The position numbers and the translations under genes are program-made. 61,075 bases of DNA from Chloroflexota bacterium (GTDB taxonomy: Bacteria > Chloroflexota > Dehalococcoidia > UBA3495): the NCBI GenBank assembly GCA_022563275.1, contig JADFNR010000003.1, forward strand, positions 1-61,075, read 5' to 3'. Under the pieces are notes generated by a model. The model made no database searches. It saw only the letters and a program-made list of their open reading frames with translations, and was not told the origin of the DNA. Shown piece after piece: positions 33,372 through 42,158 of this stretch. Within the stretch, counting starts at the first letter, position 1. Every line of letters begins with the position of its first letter.

Positions 33372-35630
33372 ATGACGACCTTAAAACTGGCCTCGGGAAC
33401 GTCCATGGAGATCGACGAAGTGCTGTACGCGTTCGTCAGGGACGAGGTCGTTCCGGATACGGGCAGGACCGCCGAAGAGGTGTTCAGCATCCTTGGCGAG
33501 CTGGCGCTGCGATTCGGTCCCAAGAACCGGGAGCTGCTGGACAAGCGCGCGGCCCAGCAATCTAGGATCGACAGATATTACATCGGGAAACGGAAGGGAG
33601 GTTGGGAGCCCACGGTGGAATCCGCGGCCAAAGACGCAGGCGAGTTTGGTCAATTACTGGTCGATGAGGGGTACCTGGAACCGGAAACCCAGATCGAATT
33701 CAACATGACAACTCCGGAGCTTGACCTCGAAATGTCCCAGAACGGTCCCGAGCTGGTTACACCGGTCAACAATGCCAGCATGGCGGTCGGCGGCGCCAAT
33801 GCCAGGTGGGGCAGTCTCTATGATGCCTATTTCCTCAGCGATATAAACCCGGAGATTGACCGTGATTCGAGCCGCGGCGAGCGGCTGCAAATGGTTGTTG
33901 ACCGGACCAATGAGTACCTCGACAACCACGTCGTCCAATGGGAGAACGGCCTGGGGTTCAACGATTTCGTGTCTTACACCGTGCGCCCAAACTCGGATGG
34001 GAGACAGGTGCTCATGGGCCGTACCGCGGACGGCGCGGAAGCCGGATTGCAGGACCCGGCCAAGTTCATTGGATCCAATCAACACGAAGACCAGTTGACC
34101 GAGTTCTTCCTGGAAGACAATAACCTCAAAATACGGTTCCAGCTCTATGAAGGCGGCAAGGTCAATGGGGAGAATGGCCAATTCAAGGACCTCGTGGTGG
34201 AGTCGGCCGTCACCACCATAGTCGATTTTGAGGACGCGGTGGCCATCGTCGACGCCGAGGACATGGTGCTGGCGCTACGAAACTACCTGGGGCTGATCCG
34301 CGGCGACCTCCAGGCGCACGGCTCCCGCGGCGCTCTCAAGACCATGAATTCCGACATCAGCTTCATCGATCCAAACGGGGCGGCTCAGGCGGTTAAGGGC
34401 ACCAGCTTGATGTCCGTCCGCAACGTCTCGTTGCACATGTATACCGACATGGTGAAGGTGGACGGACAGGAGATTCCCGAAAGGATCCTTGGGGTCTTGC
34501 TAACGACGCTCATCGCCACGGCCCACGACCATGGGTCAAACGCAAAGGCGGGCGCCAGTGACGCACCCGTTAGAGGACCCAACAGCAAGAAAGGGTACGT
34601 TTACCAAGTCACCCCCAAACTGCAAAACTCCGAGGAAGTGGCCGAGCAGGTCCGGTTCTTTGAGGCGGTGGAAGAGAAATTGGGGCTGGCGAAGGGGACC
34701 ATGCTGATCGGCATCATGAACGAAGAGCTTGGGATGACCCTGCAACTTTCGGAATCCCTCAGAGCGGCGCAGAGCCGGGTTTTCTTCACCAATACCGGGT
34801 TCTTGGACCGCACGGGTTCCCAGATCCGGGTGCAGACCCATGCCGGGCCGGTGGACCTGAGGGACGATCTGACCAAGTCCGTTTTCAACACCAGCTATGA
34901 GCTGCACAATGTTGATGTGAGCCTCCGGGCTGGGGTCCATAACCAGGGGAAGATCGGCAAGGGGATGCAAGTCAGGAACCGGGCCATGGTGGAGATGCTG
35001 GAGAACAAGATCAACCACCCCAAGAGCGGAGGAAATACGGCCTGGGTCCCGGCGCCGAACCCCAGCCATCTTCACTCCATGCATTACCACATGATCGATG
35101 TCGACCAAGTACAGAGGACCATGGAGGATTCCCCTTCGCCGAATATATCCAGGAGGGACCTTTTGACTTTCCCCGTCTTGGATAGCGGGAAGCTGTCCGA
35201 GCCCGAGGCGGCAGAGAAGCTCTTATTGAGCTACGCGCACAGCATGGTCGCCTACGTGGAACCCTGGGTGCATCGGGGCATCGGGTGCAGCGGCGTGCCA
35301 AACTTCGACCAGATCGAAGAGATGAAGGACCGGGCCACCGAGCGGATCGACGGAGCGATCATCGCCAACTGGAAGCTGCACGGCGTGGTCAGCCAGGCGG
35401 AGATCGAGGATGCGGTGATAAAGGCGGCCGAGATCTTGGACCGTCAAAACCTGGGACAACCCGATTATGTGCCGATGACGGACACCGAGGAAAAACGGTC
35501 CGGCCTGTTGGAGGAACCCGTTATATCCGCCGTGTTGCAGATCATCGATGACGGATCGTCCTCTGCCAGCGCCTACGTGGAGCCAGCCCTATTCAGATAC
35601 CGCAAGGCGGTGAAAGCCGCTGCCAAGTAG
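33372..35630 (+). CDS. glcB: Malate synthase G-type enzyme
   Basis: The 752-residue protein is slightly longer than typical malate synthase G (about 725). Family blocks are TPVNNASMAVGGANARWGSLYDA, GTSLMSVRNVSLHMYTDM (the catalytic Arg region), GTMLIGIMNEELG (Glu), NTGFLDRTGSQI (magnesium Asp region), RGIGCSGVPNFDQIEEMKDRATERI (the catalytic Asp region). It condenses glyoxylate and acetyl-CoA to malate. Several positions differ from classic GlcB (for example NEELGMT where DEERRTT is usual), so it is a divergent branch and substrate preference could differ. No isocitrate lyase is nearby; glyoxylate may come from purine, glycolate or amine breakdown. Confidence 0.9.
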   Translation: MTTLKLASGTSMEIDEVLYAFVRDEVVPDTGRTAEEVFSILGELALRFGPKNRELLDKRAAQQSRIDRYYIGKRKGGWEPTVESAAKDAGEFGQLLVDEGYLEPETQIEFNMTTPELDLEMSQNGPELVTPVNNASMAVGGANARWGSLYDAYFLSDINPEIDRDSSRGERLQMVVDRTNEYLDNHVVQWENGLGFNDFVSYTVRPNSDGRQVLMGRTADGAEAGLQDPAKFIGSNQHEDQLTEFFLEDNNLKIRFQLYEGGKVNGENGQFKDLVVESAVTTIVDFEDAVAIVDAEDMVLALRNYLGLIRGDLQAHGSRGALKTMNSDISFIDPNGAAQAVKGTSLMSVRNVSLHMYTDMVKVDGQEIPERILGVLLTTLIATAHDHGSNAKAGASDAPVRGPNSKKGYVYQVTPKLQNSEEVAEQVRFFEAVEEKLGLAKGTMLIGIMNEELGMTLQLSESLRAAQSRVFFTNTGFLDRTGSQIRVQTHAGPVDLRDDLTKSVFNTSYELHNVDVSLRAGVHNQGKIGKGMQVRNRAMVEMLENKINHPKSGGNTAWVPAPNPSHLHSMHYHMIDVDQVQRTMEDSPSPNISRRDLLTFPVLDSGKLSEPEAAEKLLLSYAHSMVAYVEPWVHRGIGCSGVPNFDQIEEMKDRATERIDGAIIANWKLHGVVSQAEIEDAVIKAAEILDRQNLGQPDYVPMTDTEEKRSGLLEEPVISAVLQIIDDGSSSASAYVEPALFRYRKAVKAAAK

Positions 35631-35765
35631 CGCCGGCTGGCCAGTTCCGGCCAACCACTACCACCGGGGCAACCCCTGTTTCAGGCGTGGATTGACCCTC
35701 CCCCTTCTCACCTAGATTGAGGTCATCTGCCGCCCTTGGCATCGGTCACCGGCAATGGGATTCGG

Positions 35766-36347
35766 TCATGCGGAGAGTTTAGCCGTAGTACTGGCAGCAA
35801 GGTCTTTGGCGACGATATTTGTGGGTTTGCCATCTATGCTCTCCTGGTTTCTCCCTTCCCAAAAATCGTGCAGGCCCTGTTCGCCCTTCCGCTCCGCCCA
35901 TTGCTCCAGGAGGTCTCGTTGTTCATTGAAGTCGAAGAGGGGCACCGCCATGCCGCAGGAGGTCTGGACCAGATCGACCTGCATGTCAAATATCTGCCTG
36001 GCGCCCGGTATGACCGGGAACAAGGGAAAGAGTTCACGCCACTCCGGGTCCCGGGGGTGGATGACCTTGGCATGTCCGAATAACCGGAGGATCAGGGGCG
36101 ACCCTTCAAAGGCGCAAAACATCAGGGTCATCCGGTCGTTTTCCAGAACGTGGGCCGCAGTCTCGTTCCCGCTGCCCGTCAGGTTCAACCAGACGACTCG
36201 GTTGTCGCTCATGACACGCAACGAGTCCATTCCCTTGGGAGACACGTTGACCCGCCCATCCGGCGCGGCGGTGCCGACGAAGAACATTTTTTGTTGCTCG
36301 ATGAACTCCCGTCGTTCGTCGCCAATCCCGGTAAATCTCTTACCCAT
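35766..36347 (-). CDS. Pyridoxamine 5'-phosphate oxidase-family (split beta-barrel) protein
   Basis: A 193-residue flavin-binding type protein. FFVGTAAPDGRVNVSPKGMDSLRV and ETAAHVLENDRMTLMFCAFEG are typical of the PPOX/FMN-binding fold. The middle segment PGARQIFDMQVDLVQTSCGMAVP is shared by a subgroup of uncharacterised PPOX proteins. Function may be oxidation-reduction with FMN or F420, or heme/flavin binding; not assignable. It follows the SDR at 36444 on the same strand with a 96-nt gap. Confidence 0.85.
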   Translation of the reverse strand: MGKRFTGIGDERREFIEQQKMFFVGTAAPDGRVNVSPKGMDSLRVMSDNRVVWLNLTGSGNETAAHVLENDRMTLMFCAFEGSPLILRLFGHAKVIHPRDPEWRELFPLFPVIPGARQIFDMQVDLVQTSCGMAVPLFDFNEQRDLLEQWAERKGEQGLHDFWEGRNQESIDGKPTNIVAKDLAASTTAKLSA

Positions 36348-36443
36348 GGTCTGCCACTCTCCCGATCAGCAATCATCCAAAGATTCCCACCAAGGCCATC
36401 TCCCTTGGCCGTCGTCAACGCTTTGCGTGTTCCGTGGGTCCAG

Positions 36444-37241
36444 CTAGCCGGCCTGTATCGCCGGCGGGAACACTGGGTCCATCAGTGACGCGCCGCCGTC
36501 AACCAGGATAGTTTGCCCTGTGATCCAGCCGGCGTCTTCGGAGCAGAATAGCGCCACCGCCTTCCCCATGTCCGCCGGTGTTCCCAACCGCCCCTTGGGC
36601 GTCCAATCGCCGGACCAGTCCCGGATCATTTGAAATACCTCGGGCGGCAGGCCGCTTAAAACACTGTCGTCTGTGGCGCCGGGACTGATGGCATTCACAG
36701 TGATGCCACGCTTGGCCAGCGCCACGGCGAAGTAACGGCACAATGACACGGTGGCCCCCTGGGCGGAACCCATGGCCACCCATGGCTGCCAGCTTCCGAA
36801 TTGTCCTGGGGCATAGACGATGGCGATGATTCTGCCTCCGTCCGGCATGAGGCGCACCGATTCCCTGGTCCCTACCAAGAACGCTTTGGCTTGAGAGTCC
36901 ATCGCCATGTCCCACTGCTCCAGGGTGAGGTCCATGGGAGCGGCGTAGAAAGCGGGCATCTCTGGCCGGGCGTTGCTGACGAAGATGTCTAAAGTGGTGA
37001 ACTCAGACTCGACTTTGCCGAGCATTTCCTTGATCGAGTCGGGGCGCGAAACATCTGCTTGGACTAAGAAGCCGTCGGCCCCGCGTTCCCGGACCTGGGC
37101 CAGCGTATCCATGGCGGCCGACTCATTCTGAACATAGTTGATCGCCACATTAACGCCGTTCTCGGCCAGTCTCAGGGCGATTCCCCTGCCGATACCTCGT
37201 GAGCTTCCGGTGATCAGTGCATGCTTTCCGTTGGATGACAT
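36444..37241 (-). CDS. SDR family protein lacking the Tyr-Lys active site
   Basis: A 265-residue Rossmann protein with TGSSRGIGRGIA and the SDR ending GQTILVDGGASL. Where YxxxK or the FabL-type Tyr-x6-Lys should occur, the sequence is QPWVAMGSAQGATVSLCRY: Trp/Met replace Tyr and Gln replaces Lys. The overall layout resembles enoyl-ACP reductase III-like SDRs (long loop, then LCRYFAVALAKRGITVNAISPG). It may bind cofactor without classical SDR catalysis or use other residues. Its coding sequence is otherwise intact. Confidence 0.87.
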   Translation of the reverse strand: MSSNGKHALITGSSRGIGRGIALRLAENGVNVAINYVQNESAAMDTLAQVRERGADGFLVQADVSRPDSIKEMLGKVESEFTTLDIFVSNARPEMPAFYAAPMDLTLEQWDMAMDSQAKAFLVGTRESVRLMPDGGRIIAIVYAPGQFGSWQPWVAMGSAQGATVSLCRYFAVALAKRGITVNAISPGATDDSVLSGLPPEVFQMIRDWSGDWTPKGRLGTPADMGKAVALFCSEDAGWITGQTILVDGGASLMDPVFPPAIQAG

Positions 37242-37425
37242 TTTGACGCCTCCTTGCGGTCATTGGACCGGACCCATATTGTCATGGTGGGCGGGTATCA
37301 GGCATCACGGTATACCGTTATCTTTTCGGGAATGCCATGGGACAATTCTGCTGCCGTTTATATTGCCTGTATAACGGAGTTCCGGTAGTCCGCCGAGGCC
37401 AACCATTAGCCGCCACCTGGGGGAG

Positions 37426-40400
37426 CTAGGAGATCAAACCGTGGCGGGCTGCGTAGGCGACTGATTCGGCTCGATTGGCCGAACGGCTCTTTCTGAGGAT
37501 GTTGCTAACGTGGCGTTCCACGGTGTTGATGCTGATCACCAGTTCTTCGGCGATCATCGGGTTGCTGCTGCCGGCTGCGATCAGGCACAGCACTTCCAGT
37601 TTCCGTTGAGTTATGCCGTCTGGTAGGGAGGGGGTTGGCCGGGACGCCGCATCACCCAGCTTTCTCAGTCTGGTGACACGCTCCGTCAATGGTTCCATTC
37701 GCAACGCTTCAGTGAGCGATAGGGCCTCATCCAATAGTGACACCGCCTTCGTCCGGTCACCAGTCTCGTTGCGGTGCAGTAGGGCTTCGGCATGATCGGA
37801 GCAGGTCCACGCCAGTTCGGGCCGGTACCCGGCATTGCGGCAGAAAGCGTGTGCGTCCTCAAAGTGGGCCATGGCTGAATCCAAATCGCCCATGGCGCAG
37901 GCAAGCAGACCCAATAGCCGGTCCACGGAAATAAGCCAGATCATGACCCCTTTCCTCGACTGGAGAGCGGCGTATTGCTCACCAGCGGCGGCCGCATCAT
38001 TCTGCTGCACCGCCATCAAGGCCAGGCCAGCCCTGGATAACAGGACCATCAAGGGGGTGGCGGATGGTGACGACACGACGATTCTGGCGGCATTCTCCGC
38101 CACGTCGAACCGTTCCAAGGAGCCGGTGGTGCGGGCGACGGCCGGAATGGTGAGGGCGGGGATCGCATGCTCAATATCTGGCCCTGGAGAGGTGATTTCC
38201 ATCAGGTCCACGAGCTTTTCGATATACACCTCGCCGCTCTCGAAATCTCCGAGCCCAAATTCCAGCGTTGCCCGCAGGAACAGCGTGCGAGGGTCGCGTG
38301 ACGAAACGGTCAACAACGCGCGGTCGTTGAAGTCGCGGGCGGCCTCCCAATCACCCTGGAGGAAAAATACCGTTTCATTGGCCCACAGAATGCGGGAGAG
38401 CCAGCTCCGGTCGCGGACTTTCTCCGCCAGCACCAGGCCCGCGGCGGCGTGCAAACGGGAACCGGCCGAATCGCCCCGCATCAACATGAAATTCGCGGCG
38501 CTGTAATGGGCTATGGCCTCGTCTTGTGGGGCGTCGATCCGGCGGGCGATCTCGATCGCCGCCACGCTTTTTCCAGGCCTTCCTCGTATCGAAGGTGGTA
38601 AACATCGACTATCGCCCCATTGGCCAGCGTCCGCATCTCCATGGGCGCGTCTTTTTCACGTTGGGCGATGGTCAACGCTCGCTGGAAGGCCGACATAACG
38701 CCGGCGTAGTCGGCCTCTTGAAATCCGACGAGCCGCACGTGGTTGGAGAGGAGCCGTCCGGCATCGTGAGAATCGGCTGGGACCAGGTCCAGCGCCTGGG
38801 CGCTAAGTTGGCTGGCCCAACTGAACCGGCCGGCGTAGGCCGGCAGCGGATGCTCCGCGACGACCAGTGCTCGGAGAATATCTCCCCGCTGGGTGTAGTA
38901 ATCAAAGGCGCCGCTTAGACTTCCCATGGCTTCTTCAAGCTGAAGCATGGCCACTTGGGCCCGTCCCAGACCGAATAAGAGGTCCGCGCTAACTTCGTCT
39001 GGCGGGTTGCCGTCCTCGGGCCTTAAGCCAGAATCCAGGCCGCGTTGAAAGTGGGCCAAAGCGTCCTCGTAGGCGTAGCCGGCCAGGGCCCGCTCTCCGG
39101 CCATCAGGGAATATCCCATCAGTTTCTCACCGGCTATTCCAGGACCCGCCTGTGAGAAATGGTCTGCCAACTCAGCGGCATGGTCATTCAATTCGCCGGC
39201 GTAGAGTACCTCCAATGCCTTGCCGATATCGCCATGCATCATCGACCGTCTCGTGGCGGACAGTGTGCTGGCCAGGGTTTCCTGGACCAATACGTGGGAG
39301 AATTGGTAACGGCCCACGGCATGCGGAATCTCCTCGATTATCCGGGCGTTCAACGCTTCTTCCATCGACGCCAACAGCAGTTCCGCGGAGCCTTCAGGAA
39401 TGACCTGTTCCAACTGGTCTAGTCCAAACTCCCTCCCGATGACTGAAGCGATGGTGAGAGCTTGATTACAGGCGTCCGACAGCCGGATCAATCGTCCTCC
39501 GATCGCCTCTCTCACCCCATCAGGTATACCCAATTCCCTGCCGGTCATTCCCAGTTGGCCCTCCTGGGTTATCTCGGGGTCCTGGAGCAAGAGCCTGACA
39601 ACTTCAGTAACGAATAGAGGGTTGCCCTGGGTATGGCTGAATACAGACTCGATCAGATCCGGCGCCGGCGTGGCGCCGGACATGCGTTGGATCAGTTCAC
39701 CCACATCCTCTTGGGAGAGACCCTTCAGGGACAAACGTTGGAAATTCGGTATTTTTGTCAATTCGCCCAGTACCCGAGTCAGCGGATGCTCAGCCGAAAT
39801 CTCTGCATCCCGGTAAGTGCCCAACACCATCATCTGGCCGTTGGCGAATTCTTGGGCCAGGAATTCCAGCAATAAAAGGGATGGCCGGTCGGCCCAGTGA
39901 AGATTGTCGAGGACCAACACCAGAGGCTGCGACCGTGAGGCCCGTTCCAGAAAGTTGGTGATCGAGTCGAATAGACGCACCCTGGCCTGCTCTGGATTAT
40001 CCAATCCGGGTGACGGCTCCAGGTCCGGCAGGCGTTCCCTTACGCCGGGCACGATCTCCGCGATGTCTCCGGCCCCAGTGCCCATCTCTGACCGCAGGAG
40101 ATCGGGATCACGGTCACGAACGTAGGAGCGGATAGCCTGGACCCAGGGCCAGTATGGGGGCATGCCGATGCTTTCGTAGCATCGACCCCACAGGACCTGC
40201 GCTCCTTGAGCGACGGCGTGTTCGGTGAACTCTTTGGCGGTGCTGGTCTTGCCGATCCCCGGCTCTCCCACCAGCATCACCAACCTCGGCTGGCCGGTTT
40301 GCGCGTCATCCAAAGCTGTCTTTAATGCGGACATCTCACGTTGACGCCCGACGAAAACACCGGCGGAGGGTTGAGCGGGAATGGGCAACGGTTCAGGCAT
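37426..40400 (-). CDS. LuxR-type AAA ATPase transcriptional regulator, interrupted by a frame break
   Basis: Two overlapping frames (40400-38511 and 38565-37426) together make one regulator of about 990 residues. The N-terminal part has VFVGRQREMSAL, Walker A GEPGIGKTSTAK and Walker B LVLVLDNLHWAD; helical repeats follow. The C-terminal LuxR helix-turn-helix is GITQRKLEVLCLIAAGSSNP and NTVERHVSNILRKS. The break lies at a run of five A on the coding strand (38568-38572): GGCCTGGAAAAAGCG. One extra A, or a -1 ribosomal slip on GAA-AAA, joins the frames perfectly (SVAAIEIARRI follows). It is a sequencing/assembly slip, a real mutation or programmed shifting; the first is most likely. Confidence 0.85.
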
Positions 40401-40489
40401 GGCGCTAGTATAATCCGCTGGACAAAGCGATTCCAGCGGCGTTACACCGGTACGAGGGGCTGGCAAACGACAGAATCGGACTACTCTAG

Positions 40490-42133
40490 TTATCGCCGGG
40501 ACAATGACTCCAGGTATGGACTGTCCGCGGTATCCACGCACCCAGGGATATCGTGCTCGAAGTAGTCGTCATGTCCGTTGTCCAGTTCTATGGGTATGCC
40601 GAACCGGTTCCCAGAATACATCAGGTCATTGGGGTCATCATCCACGTGAGCTGACCGCAGCGATTCATCTTCGGAAACGTAATTGGCGGCGCACGGCGCC
40701 ACGGCGCCAAATGCATGGAATAATTCGTGCAACATCGTTACCGGCTGTTCGACGCAGATGTTCGCGTTCCCATCGGTCCTCTTGAAGAACGAGAATGAAA
40801 ATGACACGGAGTTATACTCGGTTTGCACTCCGCAGATCAGAGTGTCGGAGCCCTCGCGGACCGATGGAAGCCAGACCGCGTAGATCTTGTTGAGGTCGTT
40901 AAGACCCCGGCGGTACAACTCTTCGGCGACCGGCTCCCAGCTATTCGGGAAGCCGGCAAGATCGGCCTCGGACCGTTCCAGTCGAATGAATGTGATATCC
41001 AGACTTCCATCGGCTTCATCCCAGACGATTCCCCGCCCGCCGGTTCGTTCCCTCAGCCAGGTCTGAAGGTCGGCCACGATGCTCTCGATGGCGCCGTTGA
41101 TATCCCATTGCTCATCAAGCGCTCCCGCCGGAACCGCATAAACGGGATGCACGGTCGCGCCGCCGGCGTCTGGCTCGTCCTGGAAGGCTCTGGCCCGGGA
41201 GGGCGTCAGTCGGACCACGCCGGCAAGGGTGTTGTTCCGTTCATCCGATTCAAAGACCGCGTTGGATTCGTCGATGATCAGCTTGAATCGCTGGTCCCCT
41301 AATATCAGCGGCTGACCTCCCACCGCCACCTTCCAGATGGGGACCGCATGGACCTGTACGTCTCCGAGAGACAAGGCTGAATCTAAGTCGTAATAAAATT
41401 CCCATTGATTGATCTGATAATCGTTCATCTCGATGGAGTGTTGTTGCGGCCAGGCCTGAGCCTTCCCGTCGCCATGAAAGGCAACGCCGAAAGCCAGGTA
41501 ATATCCTCGATCAGCGCCCCCATCGAATCTGCCGTAGACCAGGCCGGAGTCGCCGATGACCACCGGTCCTGGCCAGTTTGCGGCCGCTGGAGGGCCGGGC
41601 CGCAGATCAGGCAACTGGAAGTTGAACTCCCGGGTCAAGGAAAATGAATTGTTCTCGCGGTCCAGTTCGGGCACCACTGCATCCGGGTCGATAATAAGTT
41701 CCAGTTCGTGCCGCCCTTGGACCAACAGATATAGGTCTGGAAAGTCGTTCAGACTGATAACCTCGACCCTCTCCGAGCCTGGAGCAAGCAATGGCTTGTC
41801 CCAACGATATACGAGGTTCCCATCCGAAGTTAGAACGATGGAATAATTCTCCGCCATCGCCGAACCCCGGTTGGCCCAGGCAACGCTTATTTCCAACGAG
41901 GCTTCATCGAAAACGATCGGCGCCGTCCAGCCGTCCGGGACCCATACGGAAAGGTCGGCGGTTCCGGTAACGAGTTGCGGTGGGGGTATCAAAGCATGGG
42001 GATCGGGGGTAGGGAACTCTGGTTCCGGTGATATCCCCTGACAACCGGCGGCCGAAGCCAACAGCCAGGCAGTGGCCGCTAAGGCGGCAAAGAGCCGGAT
42101 GCCGCTTCCTCTAAATCTCAGACCATGAATCAT
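40490..42133 (-). CDS. CARDB-domain lipoprotein with metalloprotease motif
   Basis: A 547-residue exported protein. A lipoprotein signal ends in LLASAAGC (Cys near residue 31). Two CARDB-like beta-domains follow: ADLSVWVPDGW...ELIIDPDAVVPELDRENNSF and the similar FKLIIDESNAVFESDERNNTL. The C-terminal region carries the zinc motif MLHELFHAFGAVAPC (HExxH) with a later HVDDDPNDLMY, so it may be a metzincin-like surface protease. It precedes the LuxR-type regulator on the minus strand by 89 nt. The substrate is unknown, and enzyme activity is inferred from the motif. Confidence 0.85.
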   Translation of the reverse strand: MIHGLRFRGSGIRLFAALAATAWLLASAAGCQGISPEPEFPTPDPHALIPPPQLVTGTADLSVWVPDGWTAPIVFDEASLEISVAWANRGSAMAENYSIVLTSDGNLVYRWDKPLLAPGSERVEVISLNDFPDLYLLVQGRHELELIIDPDAVVPELDRENNSFSLTREFNFQLPDLRPGPPAAANWPGPVVIGDSGLVYGRFDGGADRGYYLAFGVAFHGDGKAQAWPQQHSIEMNDYQINQWEFYYDLDSALSLGDVQVHAVPIWKVAVGGQPLILGDQRFKLIIDESNAVFESDERNNTLAGVVRLTPSRARAFQDEPDAGGATVHPVYAVPAGALDEQWDINGAIESIVADLQTWLRERTGGRGIVWDEADGSLDITFIRLERSEADLAGFPNSWEPVAEELYRRGLNDLNKIYAVWLPSVREGSDTLICGVQTEYNSVSFSFSFFKRTDGNANICVEQPVTMLHELFHAFGAVAPCAANYVSEDESLRSAHVDDDPNDLMYSGNRFGIPIELDNGHDDYFEHDIPGCVDTADSPYLESLSRR

Positions 42134-42158
42134 AAATTTAAAGCCCCGCCCGAGCCGC

